Below, piece by piece: positions 44,320 through 55,534 of a stretch of DNA of 64,000 bases. Origin of the DNA: Lophius americanus (taxonomy: Eukaryota > Chordata > Actinopteri > Lophiiformes > Lophiidae); contig JBBDHG010000014.1 of NCBI GenBank assembly GCA_037951165.1, positions 4,117,001-4,181,000 on the forward strand. The letters run 5' to 3'. The number at the start of each line of letters is the position of its first letter. Within the stretch, counting starts at the first letter, position 1. Position numbers and translations under genes: made by a program. The notes beneath the pieces are model-generated. The model was not told the origin of the DNA, did no database searches, and saw only the letters and a list, made by a program, of their open reading frames with translations.

Positions 44320-45124
44320 GACTCAGTTTAAACAGCTCCAAAGCTGAAGCAATTCTTGTCGGCACCTAACATCAAGTCCAGTCATCACTCATAACCACCA
44401 TCACCTTTTCTGGAAAATAAATCCCCCTCTCATCAATAGTTACAAACCTCTGTGTGAAACTGACAAACAAACCTCAAGAACATTGCCAAACTTCGTCCCA
44501 CACTTACCGTTTCCGAAGCCACAAAAGTCATCCATGCCTTTTTCTCATCCAGAATGGATTACTGCAACGCACTTCTCATCGGAATCCCTAGCAAGAGTCT
44601 GCAGAAAAAACAGAACATCCAGAACAGTGCTGCTAGGATCCTGATGAGAGTGCATAAACATGAACACATAACCCAAAAACTTCACGCCCTTCACTAGCTA
44701 CCCGTCTCCTCCAGGATTCCACAACAAAATCACTCTCCTCACCCACCAGTGTATCCAAGGGAATGCTCCACTCTACCTCAAGCAACTCCTCACCCAGCAA
44801 ACATCAACCTGAAACCTCCACTCACAAAATGGCAACCTCCTCCATCCCCCAGAACCAAGCTCCAGACCGAGACCACGGCTTCTGCTCTGCTGCCCCTCGT
44901 CTGCGGAACTCACTTCCAGACCACCCGAGGGCTCCACAGAGAATTGAAGCCTTCAAAAAAGGCTTTAAGACATTTCTCTTTCAGAAAACTTTTTACTACT
45001 GTTGAATTTTTACTGTTTTTATACTTGTTTTATTTATGGTCCTGATTAATCGGAGCACCTTGAGATTTGTAACAAATGAGAAGTGCGTTATAAATAAAAT
45101 CTATTATTATTATTATTATTATTA
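44320..45124 (+). pseudogene. L2-type LINE, 3' part
   Basis: Broken L2 coding sequence: AEAILVGT then ITTITFSGK, ...HPCLFLIQNGLL, and THQCIQGNAPLYLKQLLTQQ (44,740-44,800). The 3' UTR ends in AGTGCGTTATAAATAAAATC then (ATT)n. It resembles but is not identical to the L2 copies at 1,930-3,346 and 53,995-54,443 (tail AAATAAAATC instead of AATTAAATG), so it may be a related subfamily. Confidence 0.75.
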
Positions 45125-45339
45125 AAGTTAAAGAGGCTACGCAAATTCCCACTGAGTGGTCAGAGAGATTGGCAAATGAGTAGTTAAAAAATAACAAAGT
45201 AGTAGTTGGAACATAACAAACACTGTGATCATGAGGAAGGAAAGGCAAATTAACATAGAAAATCTAACTCCATCTAAAACTTCCAAATAATAGTTTTATA
45301 ACAGTAACTGAAATAATTAGCTCGTGTAATGTGAAAGGG

Positions 45340-45570
45340 TTCTGTCATGTTGATCTTCTTCTTATTCTTCTTTCTGCTTTTCCCTTCGGGATCGTCACAG
45401 CAGATCATCTGTTTCCATCTTGCCCTATCTTCTGCATCTTCCTCTGTCACACCAACCAACTGCATGTCCTCTATCACCACATACAGAAACCACCTGTTTT
45501 GTCTTCCGCTCTCTCAAATGCTTGGCAGCTCCATCTCCAGCATCCCTCTATGAATAGATCCACTATCTCC
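45340..45570 (-). pseudogene. RTE-type LINE, extreme C-terminus and tail
   Basis: On the minus strand it reads MLEMELPSI, WFLYVVIEDMQLVGVTEEDA, EDRARWKQMICCDDPEGKSR then a KKKNKKK end made by an AAGAAG-rich tail. This is the signature end of fish RTE ORF2, as at 33,773-33,900. Confidence 0.8.
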
Positions 45571-46555
45571 AGTAAAGTAAATGGAGGGGCCTTTGGAATT
45601 TTTAGGGGAGACCAGCAATCAGTAATATTTTCGGGCTTTTAAATGCAACAACAGATTCACCTAACTTGTCTCTACACAAACAGAGGCCTGAGTCAGTTAT
45701 TAGTGCAAAAACAAAGTAACTTAAACTGTGACATTGCTTCTGTTCATACCCCGCACTAAATTATGGACATAGGGAAATTAAATAAAAAACATATACTATA
45801 TATTTTCAAACAGAAAATTCCCACAGTCTCAATGTTGGTTCAAAAAGAAATCCAACCTAAAATTCCATTTCAAGATTTCTTCCTTAAATCAAAATTCCTC
45901 CCCAAAATAAATGCCATGGTCTTTTAAAGTTAATTTCACTTAAGTTCAGACACAAAGATAAGATCCACCACAGGTTTTCCTTAGTACTCCTGGGTTTATT
46001 ATAATGTTCAGTCTCAAAAACAAATAGTAAATAAGTTGAGCTCCAGATTAAATAAAATATCTAGGAGCTATAGGCTCCTCAACCCAAAGTATTTAGGAGC
46101 CAAATTACATTTTCTGGAGCTAAAATATATTGATGTACAGTGTCAAATGTCTGCCTTAAAATTTTCTTTCCCCTCTGTACTCTCGCCCTTTTTTTGCCCT
46201 GTGTCCCATTGTATATAATATATTCTTTGCATAATATGTGCCATGTCCAATATGCTGCAATCTTGTTATCATATATACATAAATTAAATTCAAGTTTTTA
46301 TTGAACTATTTACAATTAGTTCTATTCCTGCTTATTTCCTAATTAGTTGCTTCAGGCTTTGAGTCTGTGAAAATGTCTATATCTAACTCCCAACAATGAT
46401 ACAATCCCTGGCGTTCTTATTGTTTTTACTGTCACCATGCTTCTTCACAGTTTGTTTTTTAAAATGATTTAGACGGGAGTGAACTCCATCGTTGGCTCGT
46501 ATTTCATTTCATTTTCATTTCAGTGTTTCAAATAGGATGTAGAACCTCAGACGTT
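45571..46555. other. Unassigned stretch between two RTE pieces
   Basis: No gene seen. It separates two RTE segments of the same orientation and may be an insertion into one RTE copy. (TTCAT)n-like sequence lies at 46,500-46,522. Confidence 0.4.
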
Positions 46556-46559
46556 CTAT

Positions 46560-47300
46560 AGAGCAACCATTGAACTAGGTCTGTCTTAAGGTATCCAAAC
46601 CATCTCAATCTGGTCTTTCTTACTTTGTCTCGAAGACGTCTAACCTGGGCTTCCCACTGATGTGTTCCTCTCTAATCCTGTCCATCCTCGTCACAGCAGA
46701 GGAAATTTTTACACCTTCAGATCTGCTACCTCAAGCTCTACCTCCCGTCTTTTGGTCGGTGCCACCGTCTTTAAACTGTACATCAGAGTGCTCTCACTAC
46801 CATCTTGGAAACCTTTCCCTTCACTCGTGCCACTACCCTTCTGTCACATATAACTCCAGAAACTCACACACATTAGACACACCCTACTCTGCCTTCTCCA
46901 CCTCTTTACCACACTCCATATTACTCTGCACAGTTGACTTCAAGTACTTAAACTCTTACAACTCTACTCTACAAATCTTCACCTGGACCTAGCTTCCATT
47001 CATTCACACACATTACTGCGACCTCCACTGTCAGCCTATCCATCAGTATAGCTAACAAGAAGGGGCTCAGAGCCATTCCCTAATATAGTCCCACTTCTAC
47101 ATTGAACACATCCGTCACTCCTACTACACACTTCACTGTTGTATTACTGCTCTACTACATATCACTGTACATCTCTAACATACTTCTTTGCCACTCAGGA
47201 CTTTATCATTCATCTGTTATAGTGATACTACACTTTATTAGCACAGCCCTCATATTCCTTAAGTTTTGGTTTCAGCCACAGTGTTTTTTTATCGTCTAAA
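46560..47300 (-). pseudogene. RTE-type LINE, RT thumb region
   Basis: Minus-strand sequence in RTE order. KVRKTRLRWFGYLKTDLV lies at about 46,575-46,630, followed upstream by eroded forms of the FKYL-type and marker-gene-like blocks. The ...GLRMALSPFLLAILMDRL-like region near 47,030-47,080 corresponds to the PLSPFLF.....D.L RT block. Many stops. Confidence 0.65.
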
Positions 47301-47424
47301 CGAACAGATCAACCACAGTTGAAACTTTTCTTTATCTACTTATCTACATTTTCTTTATCTACAGACCATTTCTGGCAACAGCAAAACGTTTTGCTGCGTT
47401 CTCCTAAGAGACTGAAGAGGAGGC

Positions 47425-48565
47425 CCATGTGATTCTTAGACCTGTGTGGTCAGGGGCATTAGCCCCTAGCCAGGTCTCCCAGGTCAAAGTTGCCTAATGG
47501 GCTGACTGGTTCTTGATCCATGGAAGAGGTGACGTCTCTGATGGGGAGATGTGCCAGAAATGAAGCAGCTGCAACTAGATTTAGTTCGGCTCTCCTCAAA
47601 GCGTAGCATTTGTTCCGGAACCAACATTCTAGAGTGGTGCTGAGGGGAATTTCAGAGTATCTAGCTTTCTTGGAGTGTGTGGGTGGTGTCTTGGAAAGGG
47701 TAACTCCATCTAGTGAGTCTAAAGTCCTCCTGGATGACAGAGAAAATTGGTGGAGCATGTTTGGGATGAATTGAAGTTGGTTTGAACTGGAATCAAGCAG
47801 TGCTTTTTGGTTGGGCTTCTTTGCTCATTGTGGATTGTCCTTAACAAGTGTTTATCTTACCAGACTGCCTTTGGTTTAAGATGAAGTGACTATGATGGAC
47901 TTTGTGGTCATGTCATCAGATCAGCCGTTGTGTTTCTTGATACACTGGGGTCAGGAGAGAAGCAGCTGGGTCAGATGCTGGGACGCTGCCAGACAGATCT
48001 GGACACTGCCAGACAGATCTGGTAAACCCACACGAGGTGAACTGGGAACATCTTTGGATGCCCCGACACCTTTGGAGGAACTTCTGACATATCCCAAGGG
48101 AGGTCAGGGACAAATGGGCCATGTTCAGGCCCCCAATTATAGAGGCTGGTGCTAGCTGTTGTGGTCAGAACATTCTACGAGTCTGTCGGGGCAGCATCCT
48201 AAGGTGAACATCGGTGGTGAACAAAGCCGGTAACCTGAAAAAATCTGAGAGTGGGAGATCGGGGAGGCTATTGAAAAGGACACACAGCTGGCCTCAAAGA
48301 AGTTCAGGAAAGATATTGGGAACACAGAAAGGAAAAACAGGGCTTGGCCTGGACTATTTAAAGCTCAAAGAGCACTTTCTGTCTTTTAGAGTGGAGGCAG
48401 AGTATCAAAGTTTTGTGGCAAGGTACCAGGTGTGGATGAGATTTGCCCTAAAATGAGTCTGTGGCAGAGGGGGACAGTACCTGTGGAGAACCACCAGAAT
48501 TGTGTTACTGAGCCATTGGGGGAACTGAGCCAACATCGCCACAGCGTCAAATGCATCGATAAATG
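47425..48565 (+). pseudogene. I/Nimb-type LINE, 5' half
   Basis: It starts with GTGGTCAGGGGCATTAGCCCCTAGCCAGGTCT-like leader sequence of this fish LINE (GGTCAGGGGCATTAGCCCCT, 47,449-47,468). Eroded endonuclease and linker readings follow: MMDFVVMSSDQP (about 47,890), then REVRDKWAMFRPPIIEAGAS (48,095-48,160). The RT is absent, so this is a 3'-truncated or deleted copy, unusual for LINEs. A 19-base direct repeat (CTGCCAGACAGATCTGG) occurs at 47,986-48,020. Confidence 0.65.
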
Positions 48566-48649
48566 TCGTGACGTTTTGTTTGTACTATGTACTGTGATAA
48601 AGAAAGAAAAGAATATTATTATTGTTTTTAATTGACAGTGGTGATTGAT

Positions 48650-49140
48650 TATTCATTTCAAGAAGAGCACGAAAGACACATGTAAGAGTGGAGGTGGAGG
48701 CACACAGCTGGACTAAGCAGAAATGCAGAAGATGTACTTTGAAATTGATTTGAGACTGCAAGGTGGTGACAGGGGAGAACGAAATCAGACAGCATAGTAT
48801 GGTAGTATATAACATGACTCTGGTGGTACAAGAGAGGGAACGAGCAAAGGTAGACCAGAAGATCAAATGGTTTAAGCTGTGGAAGGCAGGCTGTGTGTGA
48901 ACTTCATGTAAAAGTTGATACACACTCTGGGTGGAAGTGCCAGATGACTGGGTAATTAAAGAAAAAGTAATGAAGGAGACAGGAATGATGGTGCATGGTA
49001 TTTCCTCTGGTCATAGAAAGGAAGATAGGGAGAGTTGGTGGAGGGATGAGAAGGTTCAGGAGAGTATGTGGAATGGAGGAAACGTGTGTTGATGCTAACT
49101 TCCAAGAACAAGTGTGACTTGAAAAAATGTATCCACTGTG
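48650..49140 (+). pseudogene. RTE-type LINE, endonuclease-RT linker
   Basis: The plus strand reads KVDQKIKWFKLWKAGC (48,848-48,895), then PDDWVIKEKVMKETGMMV and GISSGHRKEDRESWWRDEKV (48,995-49,060). These are the linker blocks of RTE ORF2 before the RT domain. A sister fragment lies at 61,200-61,435. Confidence 0.7.
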
Positions 49141-51685
49141 GAGACCCCTAAAGAGAAGAACCTAATCTTTTATTTGAGCCATACCTTTACAAAGTCTACA
49201 AAATAATAATATTACAATCTGTATTACTTAAAGGCATAATCATCAATGCCTCTAGCAGAGACCAAATTAAAGCTGAAGTACTATGTTTGATTCCATGAAA
49301 TCTAGCTTTCATGTGAAATACATCCACCGGTCCACAGCCCCAATTAACCTGTAACTGCATTTTGAATAGAGTTTTGCAGAGAACACATCTACACTTTTCT
49401 GTCTTTCAAAAAAAGCCTGTTGATATTTTGACTCCAAACCATCCATCCGAAAATTACCCTATTCCCTTCCATTTCCTTACTCAACTTTCAATGAGTGAAA
49501 TTACCTTCCAGACAACATTTTCCTCATTCTGGCTATAATCAATATAAATTGTATAACAGAAAGGTTGATGATGATGATCAAGTTGTATTGCAGTTACCAT
49601 ACAGGAGAGATACAAATTACCATTTACAATGAGACTGAACAAAGTGTTGTACAGACAAAGATATGCATGTTTTTAATAGCATAAACATAAATGGAATGCA
49701 CATAAGGATTTGTCCCGGGTTGGTTTGGCAGCAGCAAACATAACATGCAGTAAAATTAGTAAAGGAGGGCATCCATGTCAACCTCATCAGAAGCTCATCT
49801 GTAAGACTGATATAGATGCTGCCATTAAAATGTGGAACGGCATATAAACAAGGGCAAACAGTAGGAACAGCTAGAGCAATAGCATGCCTCGAGCAGAAAT
49901 ATAAATTATGCTTTGTGTTAAGTAGGATATGGTGAGAAGCAAAGTTTAGTCGACAGTACCGATCAATATGAGGTGGAGAATAAAGTTGTCTGCAGACACG
50001 AGCGTAATGATCACATTTCATAACATCTTAAATTACTTAACTATGAAGCGATGTGCGTACGTATGGGAAAATTTAGAACTTGTAAGAGTCTCACAGTCTG
50101 CAACCAGTTTGCGTGCGGGTGGTGAAGGATGTTTCCAGGGAAATAATGAGAGTGGTATGTCGCAGAGTTAAGTAGTTTGTTGTCTTAACATCTAATTTTT
50201 CAACAGAACTTTAGTCCACATTTGTTTTTGGGACAGTGATTGAAATGTGATGCCTTTAGTAGACATATATAGTATGTTTGGTTTTTTTATAACAAATATT
50301 AATTCTTAAACAAGGCACTCTATGTTAAAATTAGAATACCATTAAATTCCTAGCGAGATAAGTACAACTTAAAGCCCTGATTTTGTACAGATCAGCATCC
50401 ATAATTGTACTATTTTCTTCCAGGACATATGAAATGAGCGGAATTATCTTTATTTTTGATGAAAGTGTCTCAACTGGAGTCACCAGAAACTTTACTTTTA
50501 CTTAAAAAGCCACTTAACAACTGCCGGATCAAACAGGCCTGTCAAATTTCCTGAAAAAGGTTGCAACATGGTAAAGACGCAAAAGAAGTAAATGTAAGTA
50601 CTTAAAGTTAATTCTGCTGTTTGTTACTGTTTAATGGTTCAAGGTAATGTCAAGTGTTAATATAAACCCTTTAAATAATGTGACAGTAAAATAAGAGACT
50701 GGCTGTAGATGTTTCCAGCGTCTTTGTCACTTTTATTGATTCACAAGAAGAAATGGTGTTTCGCAATCAATAAACGGAGAGTTTGACTTTGCCCCACCTT
50801 GTTTGTGACTTGGAATGACTACTGATAACTGACATAACATCAGATCACCTTTGAATGTATGCTTTTGCAAAATAGTTTATATAATATCACTTGTATGTGG
50901 TGTTTTCACTATCTGCACTGCACTGCACTGTTTATGCACTCAAATGGCAGCGATCGCATTCACCCCTCATTTGTGAGGACCAAATTAATGAATCACTTTT
51001 AATGGATATATTCAAAACCCTAATGTTTACTTAAGTTTGCCAGAAAAAAACTTACGCGGGAAAGTTTGAATAAACCATAAGGAAGCAAAATGACTTTACA
51101 TAGAAATAAAGCAATAACAAGATTATAAACAGGTTTGCCAGTGTTAGAGCCATCAGTTATAACTATTAAACCATCTACTGTGATGATTGCAAGACCAGAA
51201 TAAGAATATATTCTTTTGACAAAATGGTTGGTCCCCTTACTTTTCCATTCCGAATTATTGTAGGTGTTCCGTAAAGGTTGACATGTGTGGAAATGCTTTA
51301 GTCCATTGATAGTAATGACACATATTGTGTAGTATCGCACAATTAGGTTCCAAGGGGCATAATCCTATGTTAGACTCAAGACATAGGAACAACATGTCAC
51401 AACAGATCCACTGAACACCTGACGAACCATAATAACTTAAATATAGGAGTATGAAACCATACAACTTAAAAAATACATCATAAGGGGAACCTAAATGCTA
51501 ATGCTTGTCATTTTCTCTTGATTTCTTGTAGCTTTAGGTTTCAAAGGAAAGCACTGATCAAAATGACAACATTATGCTCAGATACCCTCCCGCTATTCTG
51601 TCCAGTTCCAAGGTTATCAATTTACATGATGATTTTGACAGACGAAGATCAGCAGTCACATCGCCTTCCTTAACAATAAGAGTCT
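49141..51685. other. Unassigned stretch downstream of the ADAMTS gene
   Basis: No recognised repeat or gene. It lies 3' of the ADAMTS stop codon (minus strand), so part of it next to 51,690 may be 3' flank or 3' UTR if a distal poly(A) site is used. Confidence 0.4.
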
Positions 51686-51689
51686 GTGG

Positions 51690-51695
51690 TTTATT
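51690..51695 (-). promoter_or_regulatory. adamts18: Possible ADAMTS poly(A) signal
   Basis: AATAAA on the minus strand about 110 bases after the stop codon of the PLAC exon. It would give a very short 3' UTR; a distal signal cannot be excluded. Confidence 0.45.
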
Positions 51696-51803
51696 GCCGC
51701 TCATTACAAAATTCATTAGTCAAGTACTCCAGGAAGCATGCACATGCTCCAAAAAGGCCTTTGAGGTGTTCTTTCCTTCTGGGTCCGCAGTCTCGTCAGA
51801 GCT

Positions 51804-51919
51804 CTATGGCCTCTTGCTGGAGCAGGACTTGCAGCATTGCTGTCCATAAAACTTGTGGTTACAAACACCATGCTGGGGTACCAGGTTACACCAGCTGAAA
51901 TGGTCTGCGCAGTGTTCAC
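51804..51919 (-). CDS. adamts18: ADAMTS last exon: PLAC domain
   Basis: The final coding exon of an ADAMTS metalloprotease, a secreted extracellular-matrix protease. It encodes the PLAC (protease and lacunin) domain: HCADHFSWCNLVPQHGVC (six Cys in the exon, at 3, 10, 19, 28, 29 and 32), then NHKFYGQQCCKSCSSKRP and a TAG stop. The acceptor is TTTATTTCTCTGCAG. The exon starts in phase 1 (G|GT), which matches the end of the preceding exon at 52,394. From memory, the LVPQHGVCNHKFYG.QCCKSC form is that of ADAMTS18, with ADAMTS16 as close sister. The family is certain; the paralogue is likely but not proven. Confidence 0.92.
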
Positions 51920-52393
51920 CTGCAGAGAAATAAAAACATAAGGAATGTTTCGATGCATAATGTATATTTAAATTAAAATCACATGTTCAGTTTTTTTTAA
52001 TTATCTGATAAATTCATACAGACATCAATACAGACAATCATCCAATACCGCCAGTTGCAGTGTATAATGGTTTGTTCACAACAAACAAAAGTAAAAAAAT
52101 TTCCGTACAGTACAATTATCTAAAAAAGGCGGAGTGTAGGCTTGAATTGGTAGTCAACAAAAATTATGCAAATTTCACATTATTTGGGTGATTTCTTTAA
52201 TGCAGACCAGATTCAGCGTTGTAATTATCTAGACGTCACATATATGGACACCAGTAGGACTTGTAGGACAGTAGGACTTAGGAAAAAACAGTATACAATA
52301 CATACAGTGTATGTATGTACACTGTAGTACACATCAATACACATCAGTATTTTAATTTCATGGTTGTGGGGAAATTAAACTAGATGAATTTAC
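51920..52393 (-). other. adamts18: ADAMTS last intron
   Basis: A 474-base GT-AG intron (GTAAAT...CTGCAG), with no repeat recognised. Confidence 0.85.
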
Positions 52394-52589
52394 CTTTCAT
52401 TGTAGTTCCAACACCTGTGACCTGGCCAAGGCTTTGTGCCGGAGCAGGCGGAGCAGCAGGGCAAAAGTGTGTGTTACAAGCCCTAGAAGTTATAGGCCTC
52501 TGGAGGGGCAGGCAGCCAGCTGCAGGACGCCCTTGCCGGAGACACTGGATGGACCGAGTCTGAACTCCCCCACCACAGGACACAGAGCA
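52394..52589 (-). CDS. adamts18: ADAMTS exon: last thrombospondin type 1 repeat
   Basis: The exon encodes 65 codons plus one base. It starts CSVSCGGGVQTRSIQCLRQG, the TSR core after a W..W pair supplied by the previous exon (SPWQQ). All six TSR cysteines are present, ending ACNTHFCP. A short Pro/Ala linker (AAPPAPAQSLGQ) and VTGVGTTMK lead into the PLAC exon. Several GT dinucleotides could serve as donor. Only AAAG|GTAAAT at 52,394 leaves the phase needed by the PLAC frame, so it is chosen. The acceptor is TTTCACCATGTCAG. TSRs bind matrix glycans and proteins. Confidence 0.92.
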
Positions 52590-54410
52590 CTGACATGGTG
52601 AAAGGAGATACATCAGAAAATAGAGCGAAATGAGCAGTCAAGAAATCAGAAAAAAGGCACAGAGGTAAATAGGGGGAGGCGATGCAGGGAGAAAAGGGAA
52701 TCAACATAAAGAAACAAGGGGGGAAAGGAAAGGATGAAGGAAAGCTCTTTGCAGAGACAAAGAATAGATAAAGAAAACATATATTCACTCCAACATGTAC
52801 TCGCCCCCCAGCAAACTGTCAGGAGATATCTTTTCTTAAGGAAACAAACAGGGATCACAAGCTTGAGATGAAGTAGAATAAGACACTGTGCTGTGAAAGA
52901 ACGCCCTTAAGACTTTTTGCATAATAAATGATATAACATACACAACCTACCCTGGTAGGATGTTTGTTACAAAGTGGAGCTTTTGGATTATATCTGAGAC
53001 CCACTCCAGATATCCAGCCACTACTGGCTAAAAATTGTACTATTTCTATGAATTACCACCACCTACACTGAACTATGCACCCATGTGTGGAGAACACTCG
53101 CAAGCACTCGCACTTAATTGCCAGCAGAGCTTAAGACAGCAATCAAACTTTTTTCAGATATGTTTTCAGTTGACCCTATTCGACCCCTGATCAGCTTATT
53201 TGCTATTGTCAAAAACCTTACTACTGTCTGACATGGCCAAGAGGGAGAAAATTAAATTTAATGTACCGCATCATCACAGTTTTCCAAAAATAATTGCCTT
53301 TAGTCAGTTTATACAGATGTGGTAACTGTGGTGCTCTTAAAAGATTATACCCTGGCACTCGTTTTCAGAAGATTGTGTTTTCAGACATCAAAAACATTGT
53401 TGTTGTGCAAATTTAAGTCCAAACCCCAACAGAATATTAGTTTCATGTAAAAAAAACAGCAGAGGTACTAATGTCACCAAATTAGCTACATAAGATGAGA
53501 ACTGTCAAGGAAGCAAGACGGAAGCAAGAAAAAACAGCGGTGCAACATTCTGATGACCTGTTATGTTCAACTCACAACTGGGATATTTAAAATGCAGCTG
53601 TTTGCAGTTGCATTTTAACTCAAAAATGAATAAAATCACCAAAATTTCCAGCTCCATAAACTCATTACCTTCCAAGCAAATGACAAGTCACTGTTGGTTA
53701 TAAGCCATACAACAGTGAAGGATAAAAGCTTATTACCATGTTATTCCATTAAAAAAGCACAGCCTGATGCATTTGTAAGGCATCAAACTATAAACAAATG
53801 CTCTTGTGTTCCAATCAAACTTTTTCTTGCGGAGTTCAAACTTACAATCAAAAACCACACACTGTGGTGGGGGAAGTCAGAGTACTCACCTGTGGTTTCT
53901 TCTAAAATATTCAGTGCCCAAAGTTTAAATAAAGATTAATGATGCCCAAAATATGTATATATTTGTTAATGCACAAGGACCAAGTTTAGCTAAAAGAGTG
54001 ATCTCTCTCCTCACTCACCAGTGCATCCATGGCAATGCACCCCCCTACCTAAAAGAACTACTCACCCCACTGACCTCAACACGATCCCTACGTTCTACCC
54101 ACTCATACCGCCTCCTTCTTTCCCCAGACTAAGCTCAGCACCGATGGTGATCGGGTCTTCTGTTCTGCTGCCCCTCGTCTGTGGAATGCCCTCCCTGACC
54201 GTCTGAGTGCTGCACAGACGACTGACACATTTGAAAAAAGGATTTAAAACTTTCCTTTTTAGCAGAACCTATAACTTTTAATTAACATTGCTGCTTTTTG
54301 GTCATGTTTTTATATAGTTATTATTATATTTTTTAATGATACTTTTATCTGCATTTTCTTCATAGCACTTTGAGATTTGATCCAAATGTAAAGTGCGTTA
54401 TAAATTAAAT

Positions 54411-54444
<34 letters not shown>

Positions 54445-54633
54445 AGCTAAGCTTTGAAATTCAGGAAAGCAAAGTATTACAATTTCTAGGATATATTTAC
54501 GATGACGTATGTATTTATCGTAGCCAAAATTTATTTGTGAGAAAAGATTAAATTGATGGAGGCTGCAAGTAGGAGTGAACATTCAGGACATAATAATGGA
54601 GACAGTTGTGTATGAAAGTGTGAGCAAAGGTAC
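52590..54633 (-). other. adamts18: ADAMTS intron with L2 fragment
   Basis: A 2.0-kb GT-AG intron (GTACCT...GTCAG). It contains a plus-strand L2 3' end at 53,995-54,443, antisense to the gene. The rest shows nothing. Confidence 0.8.
53995..54443 (+). mobile_element. L2-type LINE 3' end, intronic
   Basis: Coding end (THQCIHGNAPPYLKELLTPL, about 54,015-54,075), 3' UTR and an (ATT)n tail. Close to the copy at 1,930-3,346 over the last 450 bases. It lies antisense in the ADAMTS gene. Confidence 0.85.
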
Positions 54634-54775
54634 CTGTTGCCAAGGAGAGGTATACCAGTTGAAGTCCATAGCATAGGAAATCGTCCTTTCAGGGACAACC
54701 CGGGGAAATTTAGGGCATGGACCTTGGTTGCAGCCCTGCTGGAGATCCACTAAAGGTCTGGCTATATGCCTGCAT
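54634..54775 (-). CDS. adamts18: ADAMTS exon: second half of third TSR plus linker
   Basis: Read from the upstream acceptor (GGAG|ATGCAG) the exon gives CRHIARPLVDLQQGCNQGPC and a linker PKFPRVVPERTISYAMDF, then NWYTSPWQQ, the W..W start of the last TSR. It completes codon GG|A from the preceding exon (phase 2). A second acceptor six bases later (ATGCAG|GC, start 54,769) keeps the same frame but drops Cys and Arg. The six-cysteine pattern of a TSR needs the upstream choice, so 54,775 is used. The donor is CAACAG|GTACCT, phase 0, matching the CS.SC start at 52,589. Confidence 0.88.
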
Positions 54776-54961
54776 CTCCGTAAAGGGAACTCCACATACC
54801 TGTGTGGTGAGAGTGTGTTATCTGTTCAAAATTACTATTCCTTTAGAGTTTTTGATTTTGAATTCCGACTCAGCACACAGATGGCATAGTGGGGACTTGA
54901 GTATGTATGCAGATATATTAAAGAGTGAGGGATATCTTGGTGTGCAGCTGAAGGCACATAC

Positions 54962-55032
54962 CCTCCCAGCGAGTCTCTTTCCCCGCAGTGAAGCTCTCGT
55001 TTCTGCATGCCTTTGCCACAAGACATGGAGCA
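54962..55032 (-). CDS. adamts18: ADAMTS exon: first half of third TSR
   Basis: A 71-base exon encoding CSMSCGKGMQKRELHCGERD and SLGG. The acceptor is AACTCTGTTTCAG and the donor AGG|GTATGT, leaving phase 2. Preceded by ...WISTPWGK from the exon at 59,891, it forms W..W-CS.SCG, the canonical TSR start. This is the only one of the four TSRs here that is split by an intron within the repeat. Confidence 0.88.
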
Positions 55033-55090
55033 CTGAAACAGAGTTCAAACGGGATAGACAATTTTAGAAAATTAATTCTTTTTGTGTGGA

Positions 55091-55094
<4 letters not shown>

Positions 55095-55124
<30 letters not shown>
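55095..55124. repeat. (GA)n microsatellite
   Basis: About 15 AG units. Confidence 0.95.
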
Positions 55125-55130
<6 letters not shown>

Positions 55131-55361
55131 TTTCTGTGTGTACTTTTGTGTATATGCGTTCTAATCGCTTCATTGTGGAAGCCTAAATAGTTAGTGCTTT
55201 ACAGAGAATTGTTCACTCTTACTTTTGATAAGCAATGTGTGTAGGTGGCCGTGTTTGACCCTTTTTTGAGGTCCAAACTACAATCTATTCCGGGCTCTAC
55301 ACTGAGCAACATAATTACACTTCTGCTTAAAAACAAACCCTCAAACTTAGGAAAATGAACT

Positions 55362-55534
55362 ACAAACCTGATTCCAAAAAGTTGGGACATTTTCTTCAAG
55401 GCTAATAGAGAGTATGCTAAATTCCTAATTATTCTTGAAATTATATTCAGTTGAAAACAGGAAAGAAAACATATATACAACATATATGAAGTTGTACCTC
55501 AACAATTTCTTAAATTTTTGTAAATATATACTTA
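55362..55534. mobile_element. Fish DNA transposon, left part
   Basis: CCTGATTCCAAAAAGTTGGG starts a sequence that I recognise as the end of a widespread teleost non-autonomous DNA transposon (GATTCCAAAAAAGTTGGGAC type). It is interrupted at ATATACTTA by the LINE that follows and continues at 58,125. Superfamily not assigned. Confidence 0.65.
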
